Shown here: in pieces, positions 6,227-12,085 of the stretch
Position numbering within the stretch: the stretch's first letter is position 1
How the letters are laid out: each line of letters opens with the position of its first letter
Source of the DNA: Candidatus Methanogaster sp. UBA203
Lineage (GTDB): Archaea; Halobacteriota; Methanosarcinia; Methanosarcinales; Methanogasteraceae
Length of the DNA stretch: 12,085 nt
NCBI GenBank assembly: GCA_002503595.1
Contig: DASC01000107.1
Coordinates: 1-12,085, forward strand
Reading direction: 5' to 3'
Made by a program: the position numbers and the translations under genes
Notes under the pieces: generated by a model
Databases searched by the model: none
What the model saw: the letters and a program-made list of their open reading frames with translations, nothing else
What the model was told of the DNA's origin: nothing

Positions 6227-6276
6227 ATTGCCACAACTTATTGAGCATGTGCCATTTTTACAGAAATCCCTGCAAA

Positions 6277-6311
6277 TGAAACACGAATGAAATGAATCGT
6301 ACGAATTACAC
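6277..6311. repeat. Short ACGAAT-rich direct repeat segment
   Basis: The segment contains closely spaced variants of ACACGAATGAA and TACGAATTAC. I recall similar CACGAAT-rich fragments as dispersed intergenic repeats in diverse prokaryotes, often near CACAGAG-type hairpins. From this window alone only two partial units can be seen, so it may be chance. It lies between the hairpin repeats and the end of livF. Confidence 0.25.
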
Positions 6312-6394
6312 AGATGTTATTCGATATTTCGCCCAAGTTTAAGAATGTTTTATCCGGTCCGGGTTACTTTGTGACAATCTCGGGGAGCTGCGGC

Positions 6395-7111
6395 TCATCC
6401 GCCCAGATACAGCCGGAGCACGTCCTCGTTCTCGAGTAGTTCCAGCCCGCGCCCCTCGAACCGGTTCCTGCCCATCTCAAGCACGTACCCGCGGTCAGAT
6501 ATCCCAAGCGACCTCCTCGCGTTCTGCTCAACAATCAGGATCGAGGTACCCGCGCGGTTTACCTCGGCGATCTTCTCAAAGACCATATCCCGCATCACTG
6601 GAGCGAGTCCTGCAGACGGCTCGTCAAGGAGCAGCAGGTCAGGCGAGAGCATGAGCGCACGCCCGATCCCGACCATCCGCTGCTCTCCGCCGCTTAAGGA
6701 GCCAGCCCGGATCTGCCCCTTCTCCTTTAACGCCGGGAAGATCGCATAGATCCGCTCCAGACTCTCGGAGATGTCATCATCGCGTATGAACGCGCCCATC
6801 TCAAGATTCTCAAGGACCGTAAGAGACGGAAAGAACTCCTTCTCCTGTGGAACATAAGACATCCCGAATCTGACGACCGCATCCGGCTTGACTCCGGTTA
6901 TGTCACGGTCTTTGAAGACGATCGCCCCGCCTCTCGGGCGAAGAAGCCCGAATATCGTCTTCATGAGCGTGGATTTGCCTGATCCGTTCGGACCGATGAT
7001 GGATACGATCTCGCCGGACTCGATATGCATCGATATGCCGTGGAGGATGTTCAGATCGGTGTACCCTGACACGAGATCGCTCACCTCAAGAATCTTCACC
7101 CCCATCCTCAT
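6395..7111 (-). CDS. livF: Branched-chain amino acid-type ABC transporter ATPase LivF
   Basis: This is the second ATPase of a HAAT-family importer, driving uptake from the cytoplasmic side together with LivG. The 238-residue length is typical. Walker A is GPNGSGKST near residues 39-47, followed by the Q-loop region MSYVPQEKEFFPSLTVLENL, signature LSGGEQRMVGIGRAL, Walker B LLLLDEPSAGLAP and switch histidine replaced in context by VEQNARRSL, all characteristic of LivF rather than LivG. Its ATG (7109-7111) overlaps the livG TGA, with GGCGAGGG upstream. An ATG two codons later (7103-7105) is equally possible. It is the last gene of the operon, and no clear terminator follows. The substrate could be branched-chain amino acids or another small amide or amino compound; sequence does not decide. 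Confidence 0.92.
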   Translation of the reverse strand: MRMGVKILEVSDLVSGYTDLNILHGISMHIESGEIVSIIGPNGSGKSTLMKTIFGLLRPRGGAIVFKDRDITGVKPDAVVRFGMSYVPQEKEFFPSLTVLENLEMGAFIRDDDISESLERIYAIFPALKEKGQIRAGSLSGGEQRMVGIGRALMLSPDLLLLDEPSAGLAPVMRDMVFEKIAEVNRAGTSILIVEQNARRSLGISDRGYVLEMGRNRFEGRGLELLENEDVLRLYLGG

Positions 7112-7872
7112 CCCTCGCCGCCTATATACACCTCGAGCACATCCCGCCTCCGTTTTATCTCTTCTGGCTCGCCTTCTGCCATGACCTTCCCTTCATTCAT
7201 GACTACGATCCGGTCGCTGATCTTTGTGATCGCAGGGATGTCGTGTTCGATCACGAGGAATGTCATACCGTCCTTTCGCAGTTCACAGATATACCTGGAG
7301 ATCTTCCGTGCAAGCGTCGGGTTCACGCCTGCAAACGGCTCATCAAGCAGCATCATCGACGGATCGATCATCATCGCACGCGCCATCTCGAGTAACTTCT
7401 TCTGCCCGCCAGAGAGCGCGCCAGCATACTCATCCTCAAGATGCGAGATCTCAAAAAACTCAAGGATATCCCGGGATTTCTCCCGTATCTGCCTCTCCTG
7501 TTCGCGCACCCGCTTCGGGCGAAGCCAGACATCCCATATCCGCTCTCCTGCCTGGGTATTTGGTGCGAGCATCAGATTTTCAGAGACCGTCATCTTTGTC
7601 AGCGCCCGCGGTATCTGGAACGTTCTGACCATGCCGCACCGTGCAATCTTAAACGGCGAGAGATTATCGGTTCGTATCCCTTTAAACACGATCTCGCCGA
7701 CGCCCCTTTCAAAACCACTGATCAAGTTGAACATCGTGGTCTTTCCTGCGCCGTTCGGACCGATCAATCCCATGACCGTCCCGGTCTCGATGGTAATCGA
7801 GCATCCATCAACCGCTTTCACGCCGCCGAAATGCTTTTTGAGATCCTTCACAGAGAGTATATCCATCTTCAT
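7108..7872 (-). CDS. livG: Branched-chain amino acid-type ABC transporter ATPase LivG
   Basis: LivG is the partner ATPase of LivF. The 254 residues contain Walker A GPNGAGKTT, the family-typical CGMVRTFQIPRALTKMTVSENL, an insertion rich in charged residues (about 115-140) usual for LivG, signature LSGGQKKLLEMARAM, Walker B MMLLDEPFAGVNP and the H-loop VIEHDIPAI. The C-terminal KVMAEGEPEEI and VLEVYIGGEG tail is also typical. The ATG at 7870-7872 is used here; another ATG two codons in is possible. The 32 bases between livM and livG contain a short tandem repeat of TGATGCC and a G-rich stretch that may serve as ribosome binding site. Confidence 0.93.
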   Translation of the reverse strand: MKMDILSVKDLKKHFGGVKAVDGCSITIETGTVMGLIGPNGAGKTTMFNLISGFERGVGEIVFKGIRTDNLSPFKIARCGMVRTFQIPRALTKMTVSENLMLAPNTQAGERIWDVWLRPKRVREQERQIREKSRDILEFFEISHLEDEYAGALSGGQKKLLEMARAMMIDPSMMLLDEPFAGVNPTLARKISRYICELRKDGMTFLVIEHDIPAITKISDRIVVMNEGKVMAEGEPEEIKRRRDVLEVYIGGEG

Positions 7873-7904
7873 CCGACCCCCGACCTTTGATGCCTGATGC
7901 CTGA

Positions 7905-8822
7905 TCAGTCAGACAGTGCAAGTTCCTCCTTCTTTCCAAATATCCCTTCCGGTTTGTACATCATAAGAAGCATCAACAATAGCCCGATCACGATCATCCG
8001 GAACGCGCCCATCTGGTGCGCTGTGAACGGGAGGAACCTGTTGGTAAACTGTGTTACGCTTAAGAAAGTACAGAAGACGAGAGCGCCGACGATCGTACCT
8101 TTGTTACTCGCTGTTCCGCCAAGGATTATGATGATCCATGCATGAAACGTCTCGATCGGCTTGAACGTATTCGGCTCGATGTACATTATGTAGAACGCAA
8201 GCATTGCGCCTGCAAGCCCTGCTATCGCAGACCCGATCATCAGCGACTGGAGCCGGTACCAGAAGACGTTCTTCCCGAGTGCGGATGGAACTGCCTCGTC
8301 CTCTCGAATCGATTTTAGCACCCTGCCCCATGGCGATCGTACCAGTCTTTCGAGAGAGAGGTAGATGATCACCAGTATCGCAAGGTACAATATTAAAAGA
8401 AAAGTATTGTAATGCTGGTACGGGATCACATCCTGAAGCGGGCGGTCAAATCCGTGAATCCCGAACGGACCTCGTGTGAGCCACTGTTCGTTTAAAAGAA
8501 TGAATCTTAACACCTCGGAAAAGCCGATCATGACGATTGCAAGATAATCTTCCCGCAATCTGAGGGTCGGGATTCCAAGCAGGAGTCCGAAGAATCCGGA
8601 CAGGACGATCCCTGCAATGACTGATAAAAAGAGTGGGAATCCACTCATATTAAACATCACGGTCGTATATGCTCCGATTGCAAGGAATGCGACGTGTCCG
8701 AAGTCTATAAGCCCGGTAAATCCCCACTCAAGATTCAGCCCCAGCGAAAAGATCGCGTAGATCGACGAGATCAGAAGGATCGTTGTGATATACGGGAGTA
8801 GCGTATCTACGTATTCGATCAT
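7905..8822 (-). CDS. livM: Branched-chain amino acid-type ABC transporter permease LivM
   Basis: LivM is an integral membrane permease that pairs with LivH to form the translocation path. The true start is the ATG at 8820-8822 (MIEYVDTLLPYI), which overlaps the livH TGA at 8819-8821 and gives 305 residues. The open frame continues upstream for 95 codons, but that part is charged and cysteine-rich and is an out-of-frame reading of livH. Several hydrophobic segments are evident. Family stretches include GLNLEWGFTGLIDFGHVAFLAIGAY near the N-terminus and, in the cytoplasmic coupling loop, LKSIREDEAVPSALGKN. The C-terminus ends LLLMLLMMYKPEGIFGKKEEL, the usual permease ending. Confidence 0.93.
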   Translation of the reverse strand: MIEYVDTLLPYITTILLISSIYAIFSLGLNLEWGFTGLIDFGHVAFLAIGAYTTVMFNMSGFPLFLSVIAGIVLSGFFGLLLGIPTLRLREDYLAIVMIGFSEVLRFILLNEQWLTRGPFGIHGFDRPLQDVIPYQHYNTFLLILYLAILVIIYLSLERLVRSPWGRVLKSIREDEAVPSALGKNVFWYRLQSLMIGSAIAGLAGAMLAFYIMYIEPNTFKPIETFHAWIIIILGGTASNKGTIVGALVFCTFLSVTQFTNRFLPFTAHQMGAFRMIVIGLLLMLLMMYKPEGIFGKKEELALSD

Positions 8823-9670
8823 TTCGCACCCCCGAAGATTCCTTCGGGCTTTAAAAGCAGCACCAGCGTCATCATAACGAAACTGACAGCAAACTTGTAC
8901 TCTGTTGGGATGAATGCGGTACTCAGTTCCTGGGACAGCCCGATGATGATCCCGCCTGCTATCGTGCCATACGGATTTCCGATTCCGCCGAGGATGACTG
9001 CTGCAAACATCGGGAGCAAGAGATACCAGCCCATATCCGGTCTGATCGCTGTGACCAGACCATACAGCACACCGCCAGCAGCAGCAAGCCCGAGCCCGAT
9101 CACCCATGTCCAGAGGATCACCCGATCCACATCGATGCCCGATATGCGGGCGAGGTCGATGTTGTCAGAGAGCGCACGCATCGATTTCCCGATCTTCGTC
9201 CTCGATAGGAGACAGTGCAGGGCAAAGACCAGTAAAAAAGCCGCGAGTATCACCAGAACTTGATTTGAGGTGATGGTAGCTCCAAAAAACTCAAATCCAC
9301 GCCGCACAGGGATGTCATAATTTCTTGTGCTGCCGCCCCAGATGAATACGAGGATGTTTCGCAGCACCAGCGCAAACCCGATCGAGATGATGATAAGCGT
9401 CGTCCGAGATGCGTTTTTCCGCCTCATCGGAAGCCAGACCACCTTCTCCATGAAAACCCCGAGCACGATGGTCGCGAGTATCGCGACCAGAAAAGCGGAT
9501 GCGAGACACATCCCGGAAGTGTTTGCAAATAGCGCGATGTATGCCGCAAACGCCACAAAATCACCATGCGCAAAGTTCACAAAGTTAAGCGTCTTGTAGA
9601 TCATCGATAAACCGATGGCGGTGATAGCGATTATGCTGCCGATGACCAGACCATTGATAACCAGTTGCAT
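8819..9670 (-). CDS. livH: Branched-chain amino acid-type ABC transporter permease LivH
   Basis: LivH is the first gene of the importer operon and the partner permease of LivM. I place the start at the ATG 9668-9670 (MQLVINGLVIGSIIAITAIG), giving 283 residues. The frame extends 24 codons further, but that part does not resemble the family, and the promoter position argues against it. Hallmarks are GLSMIYKTLNFVNFAHGDFVAFAAY near the N-terminus, the coupling loop MRALSDNIDLARISGIDVDRV, and the GGIGNPYGTIAGGIIIGLSQEL stretch. A TATA element centred 29 bases upstream implies a leaderless mRNA. No substrate-binding protein (LivK/LivJ) gene lies on either side within the window, although one often neighbours livH. 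Confidence 0.93.
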   Translation of the reverse strand: MQLVINGLVIGSIIAITAIGLSMIYKTLNFVNFAHGDFVAFAAYIALFANTSGMCLASAFLVAILATIVLGVFMEKVVWLPMRRKNASRTTLIIISIGFALVLRNILVFIWGGSTRNYDIPVRRGFEFFGATITSNQVLVILAAFLLVFALHCLLSRTKIGKSMRALSDNIDLARISGIDVDRVILWTWVIGLGLAAAGGVLYGLVTAIRPDMGWYLLLPMFAAVILGGIGNPYGTIAGGIIIGLSQELSTAFIPTEYKFAVSFVMMTLVLLLKPEGIFGGAK

Positions 9671-9694
9671 CCGGTTATAAAGATGGCGATGGAT

Positions 9695-9703
9695 GTATAT
9701 AAT
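9695..9703 (-). promoter_or_regulatory. TATA box of the liv operon
   Basis: On the minus strand ATTATATAC is centred about 29 bases before the ATG at 9668-9670. This is the spacing expected when transcription starts at, or two or three bases before, the start codon. It favours that ATG over the upstream in-frame one at 9742, which lies before the promoter. Confidence 0.6.
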
Positions 9704-9765
9704 GGTTGGTGTGCCGGGGATTGCGGACTTGGGCATCTGCAATCCGTGACCTCGATTATGCCTGG

Positions 9766-9797
9766 AAAAATAAGCAAATCCCGCCGGAATCCGGCGG
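9766..9797 (-). terminator. Hairpin and T-rich tract after the cytochrome gene
   Basis: Perfect seven-pair arms CCGCCGG (9781-9787) and CCGGCGG (9791-9797) enclose a three-base loop. On the minus strand the stem lies 13 bases beyond the cytochrome stop and is followed after eight bases by TTATTTTT. It should separate the cytochrome transcript from the liv operon, which lies downstream in the same direction. Confidence 0.6.
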
Positions 9798-9810
9798 AAT
9801 CAGATCTCAC

Positions 9811-10755
9811 TCAGATAGGTGCATGTCCGTTCTCATGACAGGTCATGCAGTCAACATCCACAACAATGTCCTTGTGCGCGTCGGCATGACAATCGATGCA
9901 CGCTCTTGATCCAGTGTGCTCGATGTGACAGTCCGTGCAGTTCATGGCTGCATGTAGTGTCGGATGATCGATGAACTCCTGCTTGGTATCCTCGTGGCAG
10001 AGCATGCACTGCTCACTGGTCACGATTGCACCGAACTTGATCATCGTCGGAGCATGTGGATTGTGGCAGGTCAGGCAATCAGCCAGTCCGTAACCATGTT
10101 CCAGTTCGTGGCAGTCCAGACAGTTCTTGGATTCGGCATGTTCCTCGTGACATGAGTAGCACCCTTCTCCGATCAACGACTGTTCGTAACTGTGCGTTGT
10201 CGGGCTCAGCTTGTGGCGGAGCGCATTATAACTGGTGTCCTTTGTCGCGTGTCCGCCACCAAATGCCATGAGCTCGGTATACTCCGTTATATGGCAGTCG
10301 CCGCAGCCAGCACTGGTATCTGCCGTATGTGCGGGGTGGCAGGACATACAATCACCAGATATCTTTGGATCCGCGTGTTGGTAGTTCCCGTGGCACATCG
10401 TGCATTCGGTGTACATCGACGCGATAGGTACGGTATGGCAGCGCGAGCACTCAGAAGAGGTCATACCCACGTGCAGTTTCCTGCTCCCATGCGTGGGGGT
10501 GTGACACTCCGTACATCCGCGTATATACCCCTCCGTACATGGCTTTGCACGCTCGCCCCTGTGATCAGGGACGATTGTATTGAAGACCGCGGGCCATGTA
10601 CCTGCACTCGCCATCTTCTGGGTATACTCGGAATTATGACAGCCGCCACACTGCTCCATCTCGATCGATGCGTCCGAATCATAGTATATGATCGAGGCAA
10701 CGATCAGTCCAAGGGTGATCACTATCAACAATGCAAATAATTGACTCTTGTTCAT
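9811..10755 (-). CDS. 13-heme c-type cytochrome, membrane-anchored or secreted
   Basis: The 314-residue protein has one N-terminal hydrophobic segment (about 6-24, anchor or signal peptide) and 13 CXXCH heme c sites, starting at C36, 81, 103, 118, 136, 151, 199, 212, 227, 250, 273, 286 and 303. That is about one heme per 24 residues, with many extra histidines for bis-His ligation. Such cytochromes carry electrons across the cell envelope; in ANME and alkane-oxidising archaea they are linked to transfer to syntrophic partners. C36 and C151 begin similar segments, CGGCHNSEYTQKMA and CGDCHITEYTELMA, each followed by a heme-free stretch of about 40 residues, so the protein is an internal duplication. 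The ATG at 10753-10755 has GAGGAG before it; the open frame further upstream overlaps the divergent GINS gene and is spurious. I cannot name an orthologue. Confidence 0.93.
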   Translation of the reverse strand: MNKSQLFALLIVITLGLIVASIIYYDSDASIEMEQCGGCHNSEYTQKMASAGTWPAVFNTIVPDHRGERAKPCTEGYIRGCTECHTPTHGSRKLHVGMTSSECSRCHTVPIASMYTECTMCHGNYQHADPKISGDCMSCHPAHTADTSAGCGDCHITEYTELMAFGGGHATKDTSYNALRHKLSPTTHSYEQSLIGEGCYSCHEEHAESKNCLDCHELEHGYGLADCLTCHNPHAPTMIKFGAIVTSEQCMLCHEDTKQEFIDHPTLHAAMNCTDCHIEHTGSRACIDCHADAHKDIVVDVDCMTCHENGHAPI

Positions 10756-10808
10756 GGTAGACTCCTCGTCAATATTATCATAAGATGTTGAATAACCCTT
10801 ACCGATTC

Positions 10809-10818
10809 CTATAAATAT
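10809..10818. promoter_or_regulatory. Near-symmetric TATA element shared by the cytochrome and GINS genes
   Basis: On the plus strand TATAAATA (10810-10817) would set a start near 10840, 30 bases before the GINS ATG. Read on the minus strand the same bases give ATATTTATAG, which would set a start near 10788, about 33 bases before the cytochrome ATG and leaving room for its Shine-Dalgarno. No other good TATA lies in the 114-base divergent gap, so one element may serve both directions. Confidence 0.45.
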
Positions 10819-10869
10819 GTTTCGGAGTCTGCCGCCAGATTGAAGTAACACTGGCATAGAATATGCATC

Positions 10870-11577
10870 ATGGACTTCGAAGATCTGCGTAACATCCTCA
10901 CAAGAGAGCAAAAATCGAAACTTGCAAAGCTCGAGCCAGACTTCTATGAGGGTATGCGCGCATATCTCGATGGACTGCGAGAGGAGCAAAAGACCGCACC
11001 CGGGATGGAAGCACAACTCCTTGCTGACGAACTCGAGACAGCGGGAAATCGTTTGCAGCGCATCTTCGAACTTCGAGTTGGGAAGATCGTCAATCTCGCA
11101 TCATCCCATATACTGGCAGAGATCAAGGGCATCAAGCAGGACATGGATGCGATGACGCCGGTCGAGCGTGATATGTATGATTCGGTGCTTGCCTCTGTGC
11201 GGAAGGGCTGGTCTGATATTGAGAGGGCGGTTACAGGTAAGTCAACCCTGCCAGCCACAGAAGATATCCGGTCAGAGGAATATACGGAACCTGTGGAAGA
11301 TGTAGATGAACGCGCCGAAGACGCTTCAGAGGAGCGTGAAGATCCCGCTATCGCGCCTGTAAATCACAGAGACCATGACAACGGCAACCTGAGCGATTAC
11401 ACAGTCGTCCGCGTGCTTAGGGACGTACCAACCTTTATGGGGGCGGACAGTCATCACTATACCCTTGCAAAGAATGATGTGGTGCTACTACCAAACCTCA
11501 ATGCAAATGTACTCTGCAAGCGCAGGGTGGTATTGCCAGTTACGATAAAACAGACAAAAGGTGAAGTTATCAGATGA
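10870..11577 (+). CDS. gins51: GINS complex subunit, Gins51 type
   Basis: GINS joins MCM helicase and GAN/Cdc45 in the archaeal replicative helicase. The 235-residue product has the A-then-B domain order of the Gins51 (Sld5/Psf1-like) class. An all-helical A domain spans about 1-122 (LAKLEPDFYEGMRAYLDGL, and ELRVGKIVNLAS at about 67-78). An acidic linker follows at about 128-185, unlikely to be structured. The small beta B domain is at about 187-230 (YTVVRVLRDVPTFMGADSHH and YTLAKNDVVLLPNLNANVL). The TGA overlaps the ATG of the L44e gene, and association of a GINS gene with L44e-S27e-aIF2-alpha is a common archaeal arrangement. No Shine-Dalgarno is evident before the ATG. A second GINS subunit is not in the window; some archaea use Gins51 alone. 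Confidence 0.9.
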   Translation: MDFEDLRNILTREQKSKLAKLEPDFYEGMRAYLDGLREEQKTAPGMEAQLLADELETAGNRLQRIFELRVGKIVNLASSHILAEIKGIKQDMDAMTPVERDMYDSVLASVRKGWSDIERAVTGKSTLPATEDIRSEEYTEPVEDVDERAEDASEEREDPAIAPVNHRDHDNGNLSDYTVVRVLRDVPTFMGADSHHYTLAKNDVVLLPNLNANVLCKRRVVLPVTIKQTKGEVIR

Positions 11578-11858
11578 AAATGCCAGCAAGATTTCGAACC
11601 CACTGCCCCTACTGCAAGAAGCATACCGAACACAAAGTCGAACGGGTGAAGCCAGCAAAAGCGTCATCCATGACCAGAATCGTGCGGCAGAAGAAACGCC
11701 AGAGCGGCATCGGGAACAGTGGAAAGTTTTCAAAGGTCCCTGGTGGCGACAAGCCCACCAAGCGGATTCATCTCAGATACCGGTGCGGCGAGTGCGGAAA
11801 GGCACATGTGAGAAAGTGCTTCAGAGCATCCAAATTTGAATTGGTGGAATCACAATGA
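11574..11858 (+). CDS. rpl44e: 50S ribosomal protein L44e
   Basis: L44e is a zinc-binding protein of the large ribosomal subunit in archaea and eukaryotes, located near the E site. The 94 residues match the family from end to end: KMPARFRTHCPYCKKHTEHKVE with the first cysteine pair (C11, C14), the basic middle (SSMTRIVRQKKRQSGIGNSG), then LRYRCGECGKAH with the second pair. The ATG overlaps the GINS stop (11574-11577) and GGTGAAG lies just upstream, so translation is coupled. Its own TGA overlaps the next ATG in the same way. Confidence 0.97.
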   Translation: MKMPARFRTHCPYCKKHTEHKVERVKPAKASSMTRIVRQKKRQSGIGNSGKFSKVPGGDKPTKRIHLRYRCGECGKAHVRKCFRASKFELVESQ

Positions 11859-12040
11859 AGAATATAATACCAACCCCGAAGAGCAGGTTCCTGCGGGTCA
11901 AGTGTGAATGTCAGAACGAACAGGTCATCTTCGGAAACGCAAGCACCGAGATTAAGTGCATAGTCTGCGATAAGGTGCTTGCAGAGCCGACAGGTGGCAG
12001 AACAAAGATACTGACCCAGATCCTCGAGGTTCTGGAGTGA
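11855..12040 (+). CDS. rps27e: 30S ribosomal protein S27e
   Basis: S27e is a small zinc-ribbon protein of the archaeal and eukaryotic small subunit. The 61-residue product is full length: IPTPKSRFLRVKCECQNEQ carries the first cysteine pair in the compact CEC form, IKCIVCDKVLAEPTGGR carries the second, and the protein ends LTQILEVLE. The ATG overlaps the L44e TGA, with GGTGG about nine bases upstream. It precedes the aIF2-alpha start by four bases. Confidence 0.97.
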   Translation: MKNIIPTPKSRFLRVKCECQNEQVIFGNASTEIKCIVCDKVLAEPTGGRTKILTQILEVLE

Positions 12041-12044
12041 GACT

Positions 12045-12085
12045 ATGCGAGAGTGGCCCAGCCAGGGTGATCTGGTCGTTTGCAC
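12045..12085 (+). CDS. Translation initiation factor aIF2 alpha subunit, 5' end only
   Basis: Only 13 full codons lie in the window, MREWPSQGDLVVC, but they match the very conserved N-terminus of aIF2-alpha, the start of its S1-type OB domain. The factor forms aIF2 with the beta and gamma subunits and delivers initiator tRNA. GGAGTGA in the end of the S27e gene is a suitable ribosome binding site. Gene order L44e, S27e, aIF2-alpha is standard in archaea and supports the call. Confidence 0.9.
   Translation, partial: MREWPSQGDLVVC

Noticed and set aside
5903..6279. Plus-strand open frames over the hairpin repeats (products rich in SLCPLCPL or HRDHR-like runs)
   Set aside because: They are translations of the CACAGAG/CTCTGTG units. 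The low-complexity product and the RNA-scale symmetry explain the openness; I see no start signal or family.
8823..9107. 95-codon N-terminal extension of LivM
   Set aside because: It is an out-of-frame reading of livH, cysteine- and arginine-rich, and the ATG overlapping the livH stop fits the family start exactly.
9671..9742. 24-codon N-terminal extension of LivH
   Set aside because: It begins upstream of the likely TATA box and does not resemble LivH; the internal ATG gives the normal N-terminus.
10756..11016. 87-codon N-terminal extension of the multiheme cytochrome
   Set aside because: It overlaps the divergent GINS gene, carries no signal peptide, and the ATG at 10755 has a good Shine-Dalgarno followed by a hydrophobic segment.

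Overview
The window is archaeal. It carries the RNase L inhibitor/ABCE1 recycling ATPase, archaeal ribosomal proteins L44e and S27e, the start of aIF2-alpha, a GINS replication subunit, the archaeal repair protein NreA, and TATA-type promoters with short or absent leaders. Formylmethanofuran:H4MPT formyltransferase (Ftr), a DUF1699 protein (a family I know from methanogen-related archaea) and a 13-heme cytochrome c together suggest an anaerobic methanogen relative, such as an ANME or alkane-oxidising (Syntrophoarchaeum-like) lineage. Archaeoglobales also has Ftr, so this placement is inference.

Left part (1-3004): Ftr and ABCE1 lie in tandem on the minus strand as separate transcription units. 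Between them is a long imperfect hairpin built of CACAGAG-type units. Middle (3005-5842): a very short secreted protein ending in half a dockerin motif (+), then a toxin-antitoxin-like pair (-) in which a DUF4258-like protein precedes a zinc-ribbon/AbrB protein, with a strong palindrome over its presumed promoter. Next is NreA (-), ending in a PCNA-binding (PIP) motif, divergent from the DUF1699 gene (+).

5843-6394 has no intact gene. It holds a terminator hairpin, a possible 3'-end gene remnant on the minus strand and two more hairpin repeats of the CACAGAG/GCAGAG type. 6395-9670 is a compact minus-strand operon, livH-livM-livG-livF, for a branched-chain-amino-acid-type (HAAT) ABC importer. 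No substrate-binding protein is in the window.

Right part: a 314-residue cytochrome c with 13 CXXCH motifs (-) has its own terminator and is divergent from a housekeeping operon (+): GINS, L44e, S27e, aIF2-alpha. The start of each of the last three overlaps or closely follows the preceding stop. One nearly symmetric TATA element sits between the cytochrome and GINS genes and could serve both.

The less routine items are the 13-heme cytochrome with an internal duplication, the TA-like module and its operator, the half-dockerin microprotein and the three related hairpin repeats. Nothing here clearly amounts to a wholly new multi-gene system.
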